The notes under the pieces were generated by a model, which was not told the origin of the DNA, searched no databases, and was given only the letters and a program-made list of their open reading frames with translations. Source: REEB95 sp050729835 (GTDB taxonomy: Bacteria > Pseudomonadota > Alphaproteobacteria > ATCC43930 > CGMCC-115725). Taken from it: a DNA stretch of 64,000 bases. Where the stretch lies: positions 62,001 through 126,000 of the forward strand of contig JBOHLS010000003.1 in the NCBI GenBank assembly GCA_050729835.1, in the 5' to 3' direction. Numbering within the stretch: the stretch's first letter is position 1; every line of letters begins with the position of its first letter. Of this stretch, positions 43,552-53,030 are shown piece by piece. Position numbers and translations under genes: made by a program.

Positions 43552-45156
43552 TCACATATTGGGGTAATTCGGGCCGCCGCCGCCTTCCGGCACGACCCAG
43601 TCGATGTTCTGCGTCGGATCCTTGATATCGCAGGTTTTGCAGTGAACGCAGTTGGCGGCGTTGATCTGCAGCCGGGGAGCGCCGGCTCGGCTCTCGACGA
43701 TCTCGTACACCCCGGCGGGGCAATACCGCGTTTCCGGTGAATCGAAGAGCGCGTAATTGACCGCGATGGCGTCATCCGGCCGGCGCAGCCGCAGATGCGG
43801 CGGCTGATTCTCTTCGTGGTTGACGTTCGACAGGTAAATCGACGACGACCGATCGAAGCTGACCGCGCCATCGGGCTTGGGATAGACGATCGGCGGCGCA
43901 GCGTTGGCGCGCTGCAGCCCCAGGTGGTCGGCCTTTTGCCGCAGGGTCCAGGGCGCTTTGCCGCGCAGGATATAAGTGTCGAAGGCCGCATGGGCGAGAC
44001 CTGCCCACAGGCCCCAGCGGAATCCCGGCCGGATGTTGCGCGCCACGCGTAGCTCGGGCCACACCCACGACGCCGCCAGCGCGTCGCGGAAGTCGGCCGG
44101 CTCGCCAGCCAACTGCCGCGCCACGATCTCGGCCGCGACCATGCCCGATTTCATCGCCGTGTGGCTGCCTTTGATCTTCGACACGTTGAGGAAGCCTGCG
44201 GCGCAGCCGATCAAATGACCGCCGGGGAAGCTCAGCGCCGGAATCGACTGGAACCCGCCTTCGTTGAGGGCGCGCGCGCCATAGGCGACGCGGCGGCCGC
44301 CAGCGAAGACCGGCCGGATCGCCGGATGCATTTTGAAGCGCTGGAATTCCTCGAACGGATTGAGGAACGGATTGGCGTAATCGAGCCCGACCACGAAGCC
44401 GACCGCGACCTGGTTGTTCTCGAGATGATAGAGGAACGATCCGCCATAGGTCTGCGCGTCGAGCGGCCAGCCGACAGTGTGGACGACGCGGCCGGGATGA
44501 TGGCGCTCGGCGGCGACGTCCCACAACTCCTTGATGCCGATGCCGTAGCTCTGCGGATCGCAGCCGGCCCGGAGGTCGAACCGCGCCTCAAGCGACTTAG
44601 CGAGTGAGCCGCGACAGCCTTCGGCAAACAGCGTGAGCTTGGCGTGAATCTCGACGCCCGGCTGGAAGCCCGCCGTCGGCTTGCCGTCTTTGCCGATGCC
44701 CATGGCGCCGGTGACGACGCCGGCGACGCGGCCGTCGGCGTCGTAAAGCACCTCGGCGCCAGCAAAGCCAGGATAGATCTCGACGCCGGCCGCTTCCGCT
44801 TCTTTCGCCAGCCAGCGGCAGAGATTGCCGAGGCTGATGATGTAATTGCCATGGTTGCGCATCGGCGGCGGGGTCGGCAGGCGCCAGACGCGCCGCGATG
44901 TCAGCAGCATGAAATGATCGTCGGTCGCCAGCGTCAGCAGCGGCGCGCCGCGGCCGCGCCAGTCGGGAATCAGCTCGTCAAGCGCCCGCGGCTCGAACAC
45001 CGCGCCGGAAAGAATATGCGCCCCGACCTCCGAGCCCTTTTCAATGACACAGACAGGCGTTGCGGGGAGCAGCTGTTTCAGCCGGATGGCAGCGGCCAGG
45101 CTGGCGGGGCCGGCGCCGACGATCAGCACATCGTAGTCCATGCGCTCGCGCTGCAT
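43552..45156 (-). CDS. electron transfer flavoprotein-ubiquinone oxidoreductase
   Basis: A membrane-associated flavo-Fe-S enzyme of 534 residues that passes electrons from ETF to ubiquinone during fatty-acid and amino-acid oxidation. The FAD loop is VLIVGAGPASLAAAIRL, GAHILSGAVFEPRAL follows, and the C-terminal [4Fe-4S] site is NCVHCKTCDIKDPTQNIDWV with a preceding cysteine in YCPAGVYE. ATG 45156 is used; ATG 45141 is also possible. It is divergent from the uracil-DNA glycosylase gene. Confidence 0.95.
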   Translation of the reverse strand: MQRERMDYDVLIVGAGPASLAAAIRLKQLLPATPVCVIEKGSEVGAHILSGAVFEPRALDELIPDWRGRGAPLLTLATDDHFMLLTSRRVWRLPTPPPMRNHGNYIISLGNLCRWLAKEAEAAGVEIYPGFAGAEVLYDADGRVAGVVTGAMGIGKDGKPTAGFQPGVEIHAKLTLFAEGCRGSLAKSLEARFDLRAGCDPQSYGIGIKELWDVAAERHHPGRVVHTVGWPLDAQTYGGSFLYHLENNQVAVGFVVGLDYANPFLNPFEEFQRFKMHPAIRPVFAGGRRVAYGARALNEGGFQSIPALSFPGGHLIGCAAGFLNVSKIKGSHTAMKSGMVAAEIVARQLAGEPADFRDALAASWVWPELRVARNIRPGFRWGLWAGLAHAAFDTYILRGKAPWTLRQKADHLGLQRANAAPPIVYPKPDGAVSFDRSSSIYLSNVNHEENQPPHLRLRRPDDAIAVNYALFDSPETRYCPAGVYEIVESRAGAPRLQINAANCVHCKTCDIKDPTQNIDWVVPEGGGGPNYPNM

Positions 45157-45210
45157 GGCGGCGACTATAGCCGGTGGTGCTCAAAGAACCAGCGATGCTA
45201 GGCTTAGCGG

Positions 45211-46002
45211 ATGCAGCACCGCGCCGCGCTTTTACGGCTTCTCGAATGGCAGGCGGCGATGGGTGCGGACGACGCGGTCCTCGACGCGCCGCGCGACCGG
45301 ATGCGGCCGGAACCGAAACCAGTCCCGCGGTCGCGTGCGTCCACTCCAACGGCGCTCCTGGCCGTTGCGCCGGCGGCCATTGCGCCGCCGGGCTCATTGC
45401 TGGCGGGCGCCCGGGATCTCGCCGAAGCTGCCAAGGACCTCGCCACGTTGCGCGCCGCCGTCGAATCGTTCGATGGATGTTCCTTGCGGCGGACAGCGAC
45501 CCATACCGTCTTCGCCGACGGCAACCCAGCGGCGGCGCTGATGCTGATCGGCGAGGCGCCCGGCGCCGACGAGGACCGCATCGGCCTGCCGTTCGTTGGC
45601 CGAAGCGGCCAGCTCCTCGACCGTATGCTAGCTGGGATCGGCGTCCGGCGTAGCGAGAACGCCTATATCACCAACATTCTGTTCTGGCGGCCGCCGGGTA
45701 ACCGCAAGCCGACGCCGGAGGAAACCGCGATCTGCCTGCCCTTCGTCTGGCGCCATATCGCCCTGAAGCAGCCAAAAATCGTGGTTTTGTGCGGCGGAAC
45801 GGCCACGGCCGCGCTGCTCAGCCGCAGCGACGGCATCACCCGGCTGCGGGGGCGGTGGTTTGACCTGGCCGTCCCCGATCTCGGGCCCATACCGGCCCTG
45901 GCGACCTATCACCCGTCTTTTCTTTTGCGTGCACCTGCACAGAAGAGCGAATCCTGGTGCGATCTTTTATCGATACAGTCAAGACTTTCATCTGTTAAGT
46001 AA
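45211..46002 (+). CDS. uracil-DNA glycosylase, Fe-S type (family 4/5)
   Basis: Removes uracil from DNA; 263 residues. The glycosylase motifs GEAPGADEDRIGLPFVGRSG and YITNILFWRPPGNRKPT are clear, and YHPSFLLRAPAQK contains the C-terminal active-site histidine. Cysteines around C89 and in AICLPF fit a [4Fe-4S] cluster. The N-terminal ~75 residues are a low-complexity extension. The last ~15 residues and following DNA are AT-rich, unlike the rest of the gene. Confidence 0.9.
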   Translation: MQHRAALLRLLEWQAAMGADDAVLDAPRDRMRPEPKPVPRSRASTPTALLAVAPAAIAPPGSLLAGARDLAEAAKDLATLRAAVESFDGCSLRRTATHTVFADGNPAAALMLIGEAPGADEDRIGLPFVGRSGQLLDRMLAGIGVRRSENAYITNILFWRPPGNRKPTPEETAICLPFVWRHIALKQPKIVVLCGGTATAALLSRSDGITRLRGRWFDLAVPDLGPIPALATYHPSFLLRAPAQKSESWCDLLSIQSRLSSVK

Positions 46003-46104
46003 CAATCTTATATTTTATAGAAGTATTAACCGTGGTGTAAATGCAGACGCGATATCGAAAAACTTTATAAAATTTTGACTTGCCTTTTGCCCGCAAGATA
46101 GTTT

Positions 46105-47757
46105 ATGGCCTGCGGAATGAACGGCCTTGGACGTGAGGGACGGTGGAACAAGACTTATGCTGCGCTGTTTGTTATTGCGATTTTTTCTGCAGCATTGTTC
46201 GCCTTCCATAACGCGGCTGCGGGTGATTTCGGCGCCGGATTCAAATCCGCTGCCCTGACACCTCCGAGCGATCTGCGGCGTGATACCGATCTGCCCTACG
46301 TATTGAGTGGGGCAGACGAGGAACGCTATAGGTTGATCGAGCTGCAACAGCACATGGGACAGTGGCAAGCCGCCGACCGCGAGCTCGGCTTGCTCAAGAA
46401 CCGGCTGCTGCTCGGGCATGTCCTCGCCCAGCGTTACATCCACCCGCGCTATCACACGACCTATGCCGAACTTGCCGCTTGGCTTGCCACCTATGGCGAC
46501 GAGCCCGAAGCCAGCCGCCTTTATGGCCTGGCGCTCAGGCGGGCGCCGGACGGCGTCAAGCCGCCCAAGCCGGCCGCCAGCGTCCTGGCGGCACTGGCCC
46601 TGGCGGACGGCGACCTCGGTCCGCGCCCGATGCGTCACGACGCCGAGGCCGGCGCGGTACCCAACGACCTCTGGCAAACCGGACTGGCGGCCTGGCAGGC
46701 CGGCCACCTCGACCAGGCGCGCCGGGCCTTCGCGACACTGGCCACGTCGTCGGCGCAGTCGCCCTGGGTTGTCTCGGCGGCGGCATTCTGGTCGGCGCGG
46801 GTCGAACTCCGGTCGCATCGGCCGGCGAACGTCGCCCACTGGCTCGGCATCGCCGCCAACCATCCGCACACCTTCTACGGCTTGCTTGCGCGCCGGCTGC
46901 TCGGCATCAACACCGACTTCGATTTCGCCGATGCGCCTTTCACCGGCCTCGACACCGAGCTGATGACCAGCGAGCCGGCCGGCCGCCGCGCTGTGGCCGA
47001 GATCGAGATCGGCGACGAGAACGCCGCCGCGGCGGAGTTGCGCCTGATGGCCGCCCGCGGCTCGACCCAGGCGATGCAGGCGGCCGTCGCGCTCGCCGAT
47101 CACGCCAACCTGCCGGCGCTGAGCCTGCAGCTCGGCGCGATCGTGGCGCGTCGCGCCGGCCACGACTACGACCGGGCGCTCTATCCGATTCCGCGCTGGA
47201 CGCCGCGCGGCGGCTTTACCGTCGACCGCGCCCTACTGTTCGGCGTGATGCGACAGGAATCGAAATTCGCACCGCAGGTGGTGAGCAACGCAGGCGCGCG
47301 CGGCCTGATGCAGCTGATGCCGGCGACGGCGCGATCGATGGCGGCGCAGCTGGGACAGGACGTCGCCGACCGTCGGACCCAGCACGAGCGGCTGTCCGAC
47401 CCCGAAACCAACCTGATGCTGGCGCAGGAATACATCCGGACGCTGCTGCAGAACGACCGCATCCACGACAACCTGCTGTTCTTCGCCCTGGCCTATAACG
47501 GCGGCCCCGGCGCGATCGAACGACGGAAGGTGGCGATGGCCGATTATCGCGCCGATCCGCTGCTGTTCCTCGAGACCTTCCCGGTTGCGGAATCGCGCGC
47601 CTTCACCGAGCGGGTGATGGCGAATTACTGGATCTATCGCCAGCGTCTCGATCAGCCGACGCCCGACCTCGATGCGCTTGCCGAGGGGCATTGGCCGATC
47701 TATACCGCTTTCGATACGCACGACAGCGGTGAACGCCTTGTCGCCGACAATCAATGA
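46105..47757 (+). CDS. soluble-type lytic murein transglycosylase
   Basis: A peptidoglycan-cleaving enzyme of 550 residues. An N-terminal hydrophobic signal (about 18-40) directs it to the periplasm. A helical superhelix domain fills the middle, and the catalytic SLT domain has RQESKFAPQVVSNAGARG (glutamate near residue 380), GLMQLMPATA and AYNGGP. Start is ATG 46105 or ATG 46117. The AT-rich gap upstream probably holds its promoter. The moaB start overlaps its stop. Confidence 0.9.
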   Translation: MACGMNGLGREGRWNKTYAALFVIAIFSAALFAFHNAAAGDFGAGFKSAALTPPSDLRRDTDLPYVLSGADEERYRLIELQQHMGQWQAADRELGLLKNRLLLGHVLAQRYIHPRYHTTYAELAAWLATYGDEPEASRLYGLALRRAPDGVKPPKPAASVLAALALADGDLGPRPMRHDAEAGAVPNDLWQTGLAAWQAGHLDQARRAFATLATSSAQSPWVVSAAAFWSARVELRSHRPANVAHWLGIAANHPHTFYGLLARRLLGINTDFDFADAPFTGLDTELMTSEPAGRRAVAEIEIGDENAAAAELRLMAARGSTQAMQAAVALADHANLPALSLQLGAIVARRAGHDYDRALYPIPRWTPRGGFTVDRALLFGVMRQESKFAPQVVSNAGARGLMQLMPATARSMAAQLGQDVADRRTQHERLSDPETNLMLAQEYIRTLLQNDRIHDNLLFFALAYNGGPGAIERRKVAMADYRADPLLFLETFPVAESRAFTERVMANYWIYRQRLDQPTPDLDALAEGHWPIYTAFDTHDSGERLVADNQ

Positions 47758-48277
47758 GCAGCGCCCCTTCGTTTCCGTCAACATCGCGATTCTGACGGTT
47801 TCCGACACGCGCGACGAGGTCTCCGACAAATCCGGCCGCGTCCTCGTCGAGCTCGCAACCAAAGCCGGCCACCGCATCGCCGCCAAGCGCATCGTCAAGG
47901 ACGAGCAAAGTGCGATCGTCGCTGCGCTCAGGGCGTGGATCGCCGATCCCGCCATTGACGTCGTGATCGCCACCGGAGGCACCGGCGTCACCGGCCGCGA
48001 CGTCACGCCCGAGGCGTTCCAGTCGGTATACGAAAAGGAAATCTTCGGCTTCGGCGAGCTGTTCCGCTGGCTCAGCTATCAGAAGGTCGGCACCTCGACG
48101 ATCCAGAGCCGCGCCACCGCCGGTGTCGCTGGCGGCACATACCTTTTCGCCCTGCCTGGCTCGCCTGGCGCCTGTCGCGACGGCTGGGAAGTGATTGGAC
48201 CGCAGCTCGACAACCGCCACCGGCCCTGCAACCTGGTCGAGCTAATGCCGCGGCTCAAGGAGCACGTCGCGCACTAG
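47729..48277 (+). CDS. moaB: molybdenum cofactor biosynthesis protein MoaB
   Basis: A 182-residue MogA/MoaB-fold protein that adenylylates or handles molybdopterin. Motifs are VNIAILTVSDTRDEVSDKSG, VIATGGTGVTGRDVTPEAF and ALPGSPGACRDGWEVI. GTG 47729 gives the usual length and overlaps the transglycosylase stop by 29 nt; a start further downstream is possible. No other moa gene is in the window. Confidence 0.9.
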   Translation: MNALSPTINEQRPFVSVNIAILTVSDTRDEVSDKSGRVLVELATKAGHRIAAKRIVKDEQSAIVAALRAWIADPAIDVVIATGGTGVTGRDVTPEAFQSVYEKEIFGFGELFRWLSYQKVGTSTIQSRATAGVAGGTYLFALPGSPGACRDGWEVIGPQLDNRHRPCNLVELMPRLKEHVAH

Positions 48278-48340
48278 GCTTGCCGCGGGCCCTTTCAGCT
48301 GGTTCTTGATTTGTTCTCATCGGTGGCGCATCATGCCACC

Positions 48341-49429
48341 ATGGACGACATTGCCCGGGCATTGCTTCAGAAAGGCCGCGGCGCCGGCAGCAACGCTACC
48401 GGCCGCTTCGAGCGGGAGAAGCGCGAGGTGTTCGACGACGGCTGGGGCACCGCCGACGAGGAGCCGCCGCAGCTGTCGACCAGCTTCATCCGCGACAGCA
48501 CGCGCACCATCATCGCGCGCAATGATTCACCCGACATCCCGTTCGACCGCTCGATTAATCCCTATCGCGGCTGCGAGCACGGCTGCATCTATTGCTTCGC
48601 CCGACCGACGCACGCCTATCTCGGCCTGTCGCCGGGGGTCGACTTCGAGAGCCGCATCCTGGTCAAGGAACAGGCGCCAGCCTTGCTCGCCGCCGAGTTG
48701 CGCAAGCCTTCTTATCGCTGCCGGCCGATCGCGCTCGGCACCAACACCGATCCCTATCAGCCAGCGGAGCGGCGCTACCGCATTATGCGCGGCATCCTCG
48801 AAGTGCTGCGCGAGTTCCGCCATCCCGTCACCATCGTCACCAAGTCGGCGCTGATCCAGCGCGACATCGACATCCTCGCCGACATGGCGAAGGACAATCT
48901 CGCCGCCTGCGCTGTGTCGGTGACGACGCTCGACCGCAAGCTGGCGCGGGCGATGGAGCCGCGCGCCGCGACGCCCGAGCGGCGCATCGAGACGCTCGCC
49001 GCGCTGACCGGCGCCGGCATCCCGACCTCGGTGATGGCGGCGCCGATGATTCCGGCGCTCAACGACGCCGAGCTCGAGGCCATCCTGGAGCGCGCCGCCT
49101 TGGCCGGCGTGCTCGGCGCCGGCTATTCCATGCTGCGTCTGCCCTTGGAGGTGGCGCCGCTGTTCGTCGAGTGGCTCAACAACCATTTCCTGGCCAAGGC
49201 TAAGCACGTCATGTCGCTGGTGCGTGAAGGCCACGGCGGCAAGGACTACGATCCACAATGGGGCCAGCGCATGACCGGCACCGGCCCTTATGCCGAGTTG
49301 TTGCGCATCCGCTTCGAGACCGCCTGCCGGCGATTGAAGCTCAATCTCGGCCGCGGCCGGCCGTGGCGCCTCGACATCACGAAATTCACGCCGCCGCCCT
49401 TGCCGAGCGCGCAATTCAGACTCTTCTGA
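48341..49429 (+). CDS. PA0069-like radical SAM protein
   Basis: A 362-residue radical SAM protein related to the SplB/PA0069 group. The cluster motif CEHGCIYC is followed by FARPTHAYLGLSPG, and TNTDPYQPAERRYRIM is the family's second block. SPL-like proteins often repair DNA, but this subgroup has no proved reaction. ATG 48341 (MDDIARALL) is preferred; ATG 48311 is an alternative. It sits between moaB and rnhB on the same strand. Confidence 0.85.
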   Translation: MDDIARALLQKGRGAGSNATGRFEREKREVFDDGWGTADEEPPQLSTSFIRDSTRTIIARNDSPDIPFDRSINPYRGCEHGCIYCFARPTHAYLGLSPGVDFESRILVKEQAPALLAAELRKPSYRCRPIALGTNTDPYQPAERRYRIMRGILEVLREFRHPVTIVTKSALIQRDIDILADMAKDNLAACAVSVTTLDRKLARAMEPRAATPERRIETLAALTGAGIPTSVMAAPMIPALNDAELEAILERAALAGVLGAGYSMLRLPLEVAPLFVEWLNNHFLAKAKHVMSLVREGHGGKDYDPQWGQRMTGTGPYAELLRIRFETACRRLKLNLGRGRPWRLDITKFTPPPLPSAQFRLF

Positions 49430-49485
49430 TCACAGCGCCCGGAGTCGCACTTGCGCCGCGGGCGCGCAGCGTGTCTCTTGGTCCA

Positions 49486-50115
49486 ATGTCGAATCTCGTG
49501 CTCGAGCGCGAATGCGACGGTGTCGTCTGCGGCATCGACGAGGTCGGGCGCGGGCCGTTGGCCGGCCCGGTCGTGGCGGCGGCGGTGATCATCGATCTGG
49601 CGCGGATGCCGCGCGGCTTGCGTCGGCAGATCGACGATTCGAAAAAGCTTCCGCGCGCGGCGCGCGAGGATTATGCCGCCCGGCTGTGGTCGTGCGCCCG
49701 CATCGGCATCGGCGCCGCCTCGGTCGGCGAAATCGACCGCATCAACATCCTGCAGGCCTCGATGCTCGCCATGCGGCGCGCGCTCGACGCCCTGCCGGCG
49801 GTGCCGCACTGGGCGCTGGTCGATGGCAACGTGACGCCGGACCTGCCTTGCCGCATCCGCACCGTCGTCGGCGGCGATGCCCTTTCGCTGTCGATCGCCG
49901 CCGCCTCGATCGTCGCCAAGGTCACGCGCGACCGGCTGATGCGGGCGCTGGCGCGGCGCTATCCCGGCTATGGCTGGGAGACCAATGTCGGTTACGCCAC
50001 CGCGGCGCATCGCGCCGGGCTGATCGCGCTCGGACCGACGCCGCACCATCGCCGGTCGTTCGCGCCGCTGCAGCTCGACCCTACATTCGACTCAAATCCG
50101 AGAGAATTCCACTAA
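49486..50115 (+). CDS. rnhB: ribonuclease HII
   Basis: Removes single ribonucleotides and RNA primers from DNA. The 209-residue enzyme has GIDEVGRGPLAGPVV (Asp and Glu of DEDD), DSKKLPRAAREDY, VDGN and SIAAASIVAKVTRDR. It lies just ahead of ccrM, which is also seen in other alphaproteobacteria. Its last bases contain the first GANTC site of the ccrM cluster. Confidence 0.95.
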   Translation: MSNLVLERECDGVVCGIDEVGRGPLAGPVVAAAVIIDLARMPRGLRRQIDDSKKLPRAAREDYAARLWSCARIGIGAASVGEIDRINILQASMLAMRRALDALPAVPHWALVDGNVTPDLPCRIRTVVGGDALSLSIAAASIVAKVTRDRLMRALARRYPGYGWETNVGYATAAHRAGLIALGPTPHHRRSFAPLQLDPTFDSNPREFH

Positions 50116-50238
50116 GCCATTGACTCTCCGAACATATTGACACCGCGACTCGGGACGGCGCAGGATGCCCCGATTCGGCTCCACGGCGCGACTCGCGCCG
50201 GCGACCGAAATCCGGACGGGGAGCCGGATGCGCGATTC
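50089..50238. promoter_or_regulatory. cluster of six GANTC methylation sites over the ccrM start
   Basis: GANTC occurs at 50089, 50122, 50147, 50172, 50190 and 50234, six times in 150 bp where about one per 256 bp is expected by chance. This is the target of CcrM itself. A perfect TTGACA lies at 50137-50142, with a GANTC inside the downstream spacer and no clear -10, as is typical for GcrA/CtrA-controlled promoters. Confidence 0.7.
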
Positions 50239-51322
50239 GGGGGAAACCGGCGATTATCTGGGCGAGGTGCTGATCGGCGACTGCGTCGACGTCATGGCGC
50301 GGCTGCCGGTGGCTTCGGTCGACCTCATCTTCGCCGACCCGCCCTACAACCTGCAGCTCGGCGGCGAGCTCCATCGGCCCGACAACAGCCACGTCGACGC
50401 CGTTACCGAGGCCTGGGACAAGTTCGCCGATTTCGCGACCTATGACCGCTTCAGCCGCGCGTGGCTCGAAGCGGCGCGTCGCCTGTTGAAGCCCGACGGC
50501 ACGCTGTGGGTGATCGGCTCCTATCACAACATCTATCGCGTCGGCTCGCTGCTCCAGGATCTGGGGTTCTGGATCCTCAATGACATTGTCTGGCGCAAGA
50601 CCAACCCGATGCCGAATTTCCGCGGCCGGCGCTTCACCAACGCGCACGAGACCCTGCTGTGGTGCGCCAAGTCGCGCGACAGCAAGTACACGTTCAACTA
50701 TCACGCGATGAAGGCGCTCAACGACGACGTGCAGATGCGCAGCGACTGGCTGTTGCCGATCTGCGGCGGCAGCGAACGCCTGAAGCGCGACGGCAAGAAG
50801 GCGCATCCGACCCAGAAGCCCGAGGCGCTGCTGCATCGCGTGCTGCTGGCTGCGACCAAGCCCGGCGACCTGGTGCTCGACCCGTTCTTCGGCAGCGGCA
50901 CGACCGGCGCGGTGGCGAAACGGCTCAATCGCCGCTTCATCGGCATCGAGCGCGAGAAGGACTACGTCCGCTTGGCGCGCGAGCGCGTCGCCGGGGTTGC
51001 GCCGGCCGCCGCCGCGGACATCGTCACGGAAGAGAAGCGCAGCGAGCCGCGCGTGCCGTTCGGCGCCCTGGTCGAAAGCGGCCTGCTGCGTCCCGGCGAC
51101 GTGCTATTCGACGCCTCGCGCCGCTGGACCGCCAAGGTGCGCGCCGACGGCACGGTGATCTCGGCCGACGCCAAGGGCTCGATCCACAAGGTCGCCGCCG
51201 AGGTGCAGGGTGCTGCTGCCTGTAACGGCTGGGCGTTTTGGCATGTCGACCTCAAGGGACGCGCCGTGTCTATAGACGTCCTGCGGCAGAAATTCCGCGC
51301 CGAGATGGGCCCGACGGGCTAA
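50228..51322 (+). CDS. ccrM: cell-cycle adenine DNA methyltransferase CcrM
   Basis: Methylates the adenine of GANTC. The 364-residue beta-class enzyme has the catalytic DPPYN at residues 37-41, then LQLGGELHRPDN and the SAM motif PFFGSGTTGAVA. The C-terminal RAMA domain (about 275-364) contains PRVPFGALVESGLL and ends like Caulobacter CcrM. ATG 50228 has a GGGGAG site 5-9 nt upstream and fits the family start; ATG 50165 would add 21 residues. It converges on mutY with the stops overlapping by 3 bases. Confidence 0.96.
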   Translation: MRDSGETGDYLGEVLIGDCVDVMARLPVASVDLIFADPPYNLQLGGELHRPDNSHVDAVTEAWDKFADFATYDRFSRAWLEAARRLLKPDGTLWVIGSYHNIYRVGSLLQDLGFWILNDIVWRKTNPMPNFRGRRFTNAHETLLWCAKSRDSKYTFNYHAMKALNDDVQMRSDWLLPICGGSERLKRDGKKAHPTQKPEALLHRVLLAATKPGDLVLDPFFGSGTTGAVAKRLNRRFIGIEREKDYVRLARERVAGVAPAAAADIVTEEKRSEPRVPFGALVESGLLRPGDVLFDASRRWTAKVRADGTVISADAKGSIHKVAAEVQGAAACNGWAFWHVDLKGRAVSIDVLRQKFRAEMGPTG

Positions 51323-52395
51323 GCCGTCGACGCGACGCTCTGCGCCCGGGCGATCACCTTCTTCATCACGCTCGGCAACGCCTGATCCGCGATCCGGTCC
51401 GGCGCAACCCAAACACCGTCGGCCACCCCGGCGGCTTTCGCCGCCCCGGCCAGGATCACTAGATCGAGGTCGAAGTGGGTGAAGCCGTGCGCCACCGTGC
51501 CAGGCAACCGATGCCAGCGCGCCTTGAGCGGCGCCGCCTTTTTCGCCTCGTCGTCGCCCCACGGCCTGGCGCGCCAGGGGGTGGACGGCACCTCCATCAT
51601 CCCACCGAGCAGACCGCTCGGTGGGCGGCGGCGCAACAGCACGGCGCCGGTCTCGTTCACCGCCCAGAACGCCACGCCATGCCGTCGCGGCTTCGACGGC
51701 TTGACGGCGCGGCGCGGCAGCTTGGCGGCGATGCCGCGCGCGTGGGCCCGGCAGGCGGCCTGCCACGGACAGAGACCGCAACGCGGCTGCTTCGGCGTAC
51801 AGATCGTGGCGCCCAGATCCATCAACGCCTGGGCAAAGTCGCCGGGGCGGTCGGCGGGCACCAGCGCCGCGGCATGGGCGCGCAGCCGCTTTTTCGCCGC
51901 CGGCAACGGTGTATGCACCCCATATAGCCGCGTCAGCACGCGTTCGGCATTGCCGTCGACCGCCGCCGCCGGTCGACCGAATGCGATCGCCGCAATCGCC
52001 GCGGCGGTATAGACGCCGATGCCCGGCAGTGCGCGCAGGCCGGCTTCCGTGTCGGGAAAGCCGTCGCGCCGCGCCACGTCGCGCGCGCAGGCGTGCAGAT
52101 TGCGGGCGCGCGCGTAATAGCCGAGGCCTTGCCAGGCATGCAGCACCGCGTCGAGCTCGGCCCGCGCCAGGGCGTGAATGTCGGGCCAACGCGCCAGGAA
52201 GCGCCGGTAATAAGGCCCGACCGCCGCGACAGTGGTCTGCTGCAACATGATCTCGCTGAGCCAGACGCGGTAGGGATCGGCAACCTCGCCCGGCCGCGCC
52301 CGCCATGGCAGCGCGCGGCGATGCTGGTCGTACCAAGCCAACAGCGCAGCCGGCAGGTCGGCGGCGGGACGGAGCATCGACGGCGCGCGCTTCAC
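51319..52395 (-). CDS. mutY: adenine DNA glycosylase MutY
   Basis: Excises adenine opposite 8-oxoguanine. The 358-residue protein has the HhH-GPD region (EIMLQQTTVAAVGPYY, GLGYYARARNL, LPGIGVYTAAAIAAIAFG with the catalytic Asp in VDGNAER), the [4Fe-4S] cysteines CTPKQPRCGLCPWQAAC and the C-terminal Nudix-like domain. It is divergent from dciA (35 nt) in the usual mutY-dciA arrangement of alphaproteobacteria. Confidence 0.95.
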   Translation of the reverse strand: MKRAPSMLRPAADLPAALLAWYDQHRRALPWRARPGEVADPYRVWLSEIMLQQTTVAAVGPYYRRFLARWPDIHALARAELDAVLHAWQGLGYYARARNLHACARDVARRDGFPDTEAGLRALPGIGVYTAAAIAAIAFGRPAAAVDGNAERVLTRLYGVHTPLPAAKKRLRAHAAALVPADRPGDFAQALMDLGATICTPKQPRCGLCPWQAACRAHARGIAAKLPRRAVKPSKPRRHGVAFWAVNETGAVLLRRRPPSGLLGGMMEVPSTPWRARPWGDDEAKKAAPLKARWHRLPGTVAHGFTHFDLDLVILAGAAKAAGVADGVWVAPDRIADQALPSVMKKVIARAQSVASTA

Positions 52396-52430
52396 GCTTT
52401 ATCCTGCCATGGGCGCGAGGAGGTTGCGAG

Positions 52431-52940
52431 TTGGCGGACAAGCCGAACCAGGCCGATCCCCGGCGCGGCGCGATGCGGGCGCTGGCGGCCGACGTACCCC
52501 GCATCGTCAAGCCGGCCTTGGGCAAGCGCGGCCTCGGCGAAGGCCAGCTGGTGGCGCAATGGGCCGCGATCGTCGGTGCTGATCTGGCCCGCCGGATGAT
52601 GCCCGAAAAGCTGACGTTTCCACCGGGCCCGCGCCGTGACGGCACGTTGCGGGTCCGGGTCGCGCCCGTCTTCGCGCTCGAGGCGCAACATCGCGAGCCC
52701 CAGATTCTCGAGCGTCTCAACGCCTTTTTCGGCTACCGCGCGTTGGCGCGGCTCGCGCTGGTGCAGGGCCCGCTGCCGGCCGAGCGCGCAGCCGCGCCGC
52801 GCGGACGCCGAGAGCTCGCCGCCAGCGAGCGCGTCGCCTTGACGCAACGGGTCGCGGGCGTCGCCGATGCCGAGCTGCGCAGCGCGCTGACGCGACTCGG
52901 CGAAGCTGTGATCGGGACCGTCGGCGGTAAAATTCGCTGA
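52431..52940 (+). CDS. DUF721 / DciA-like protein
   Basis: A 169-residue protein whose N-terminal 90 residues match the DUF721/DciA domain (VKPALGKRGLGEGQLVAQWAAIVG, LRVRVAPVFALEAQH). DciA loads or helps the replicative helicase in bacteria lacking DnaC. TTG 52431 is the start because AGGAGG at 52418-52423 is perfectly spaced. It lies between mutY and dsbA-smc on the chromosome-maintenance block. Confidence 0.85.
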   Translation: MADKPNQADPRRGAMRALAADVPRIVKPALGKRGLGEGQLVAQWAAIVGADLARRMMPEKLTFPPGPRRDGTLRVRVAPVFALEAQHREPQILERLNAFFGYRALARLALVQGPLPAERAAAPRGRRELAASERVALTQRVAGVADAELRSALTRLGEAVIGTVGGKIR

Positions 52941-53030
52941 GCTAATTTTCGCGACTCGAAGGCGGTGCTTTGCTTGAACTGCTGGCGCGCAAGCCCTAGC
53001 ATCGGGCCGTTTTATGGTTTGGAGTTACGC

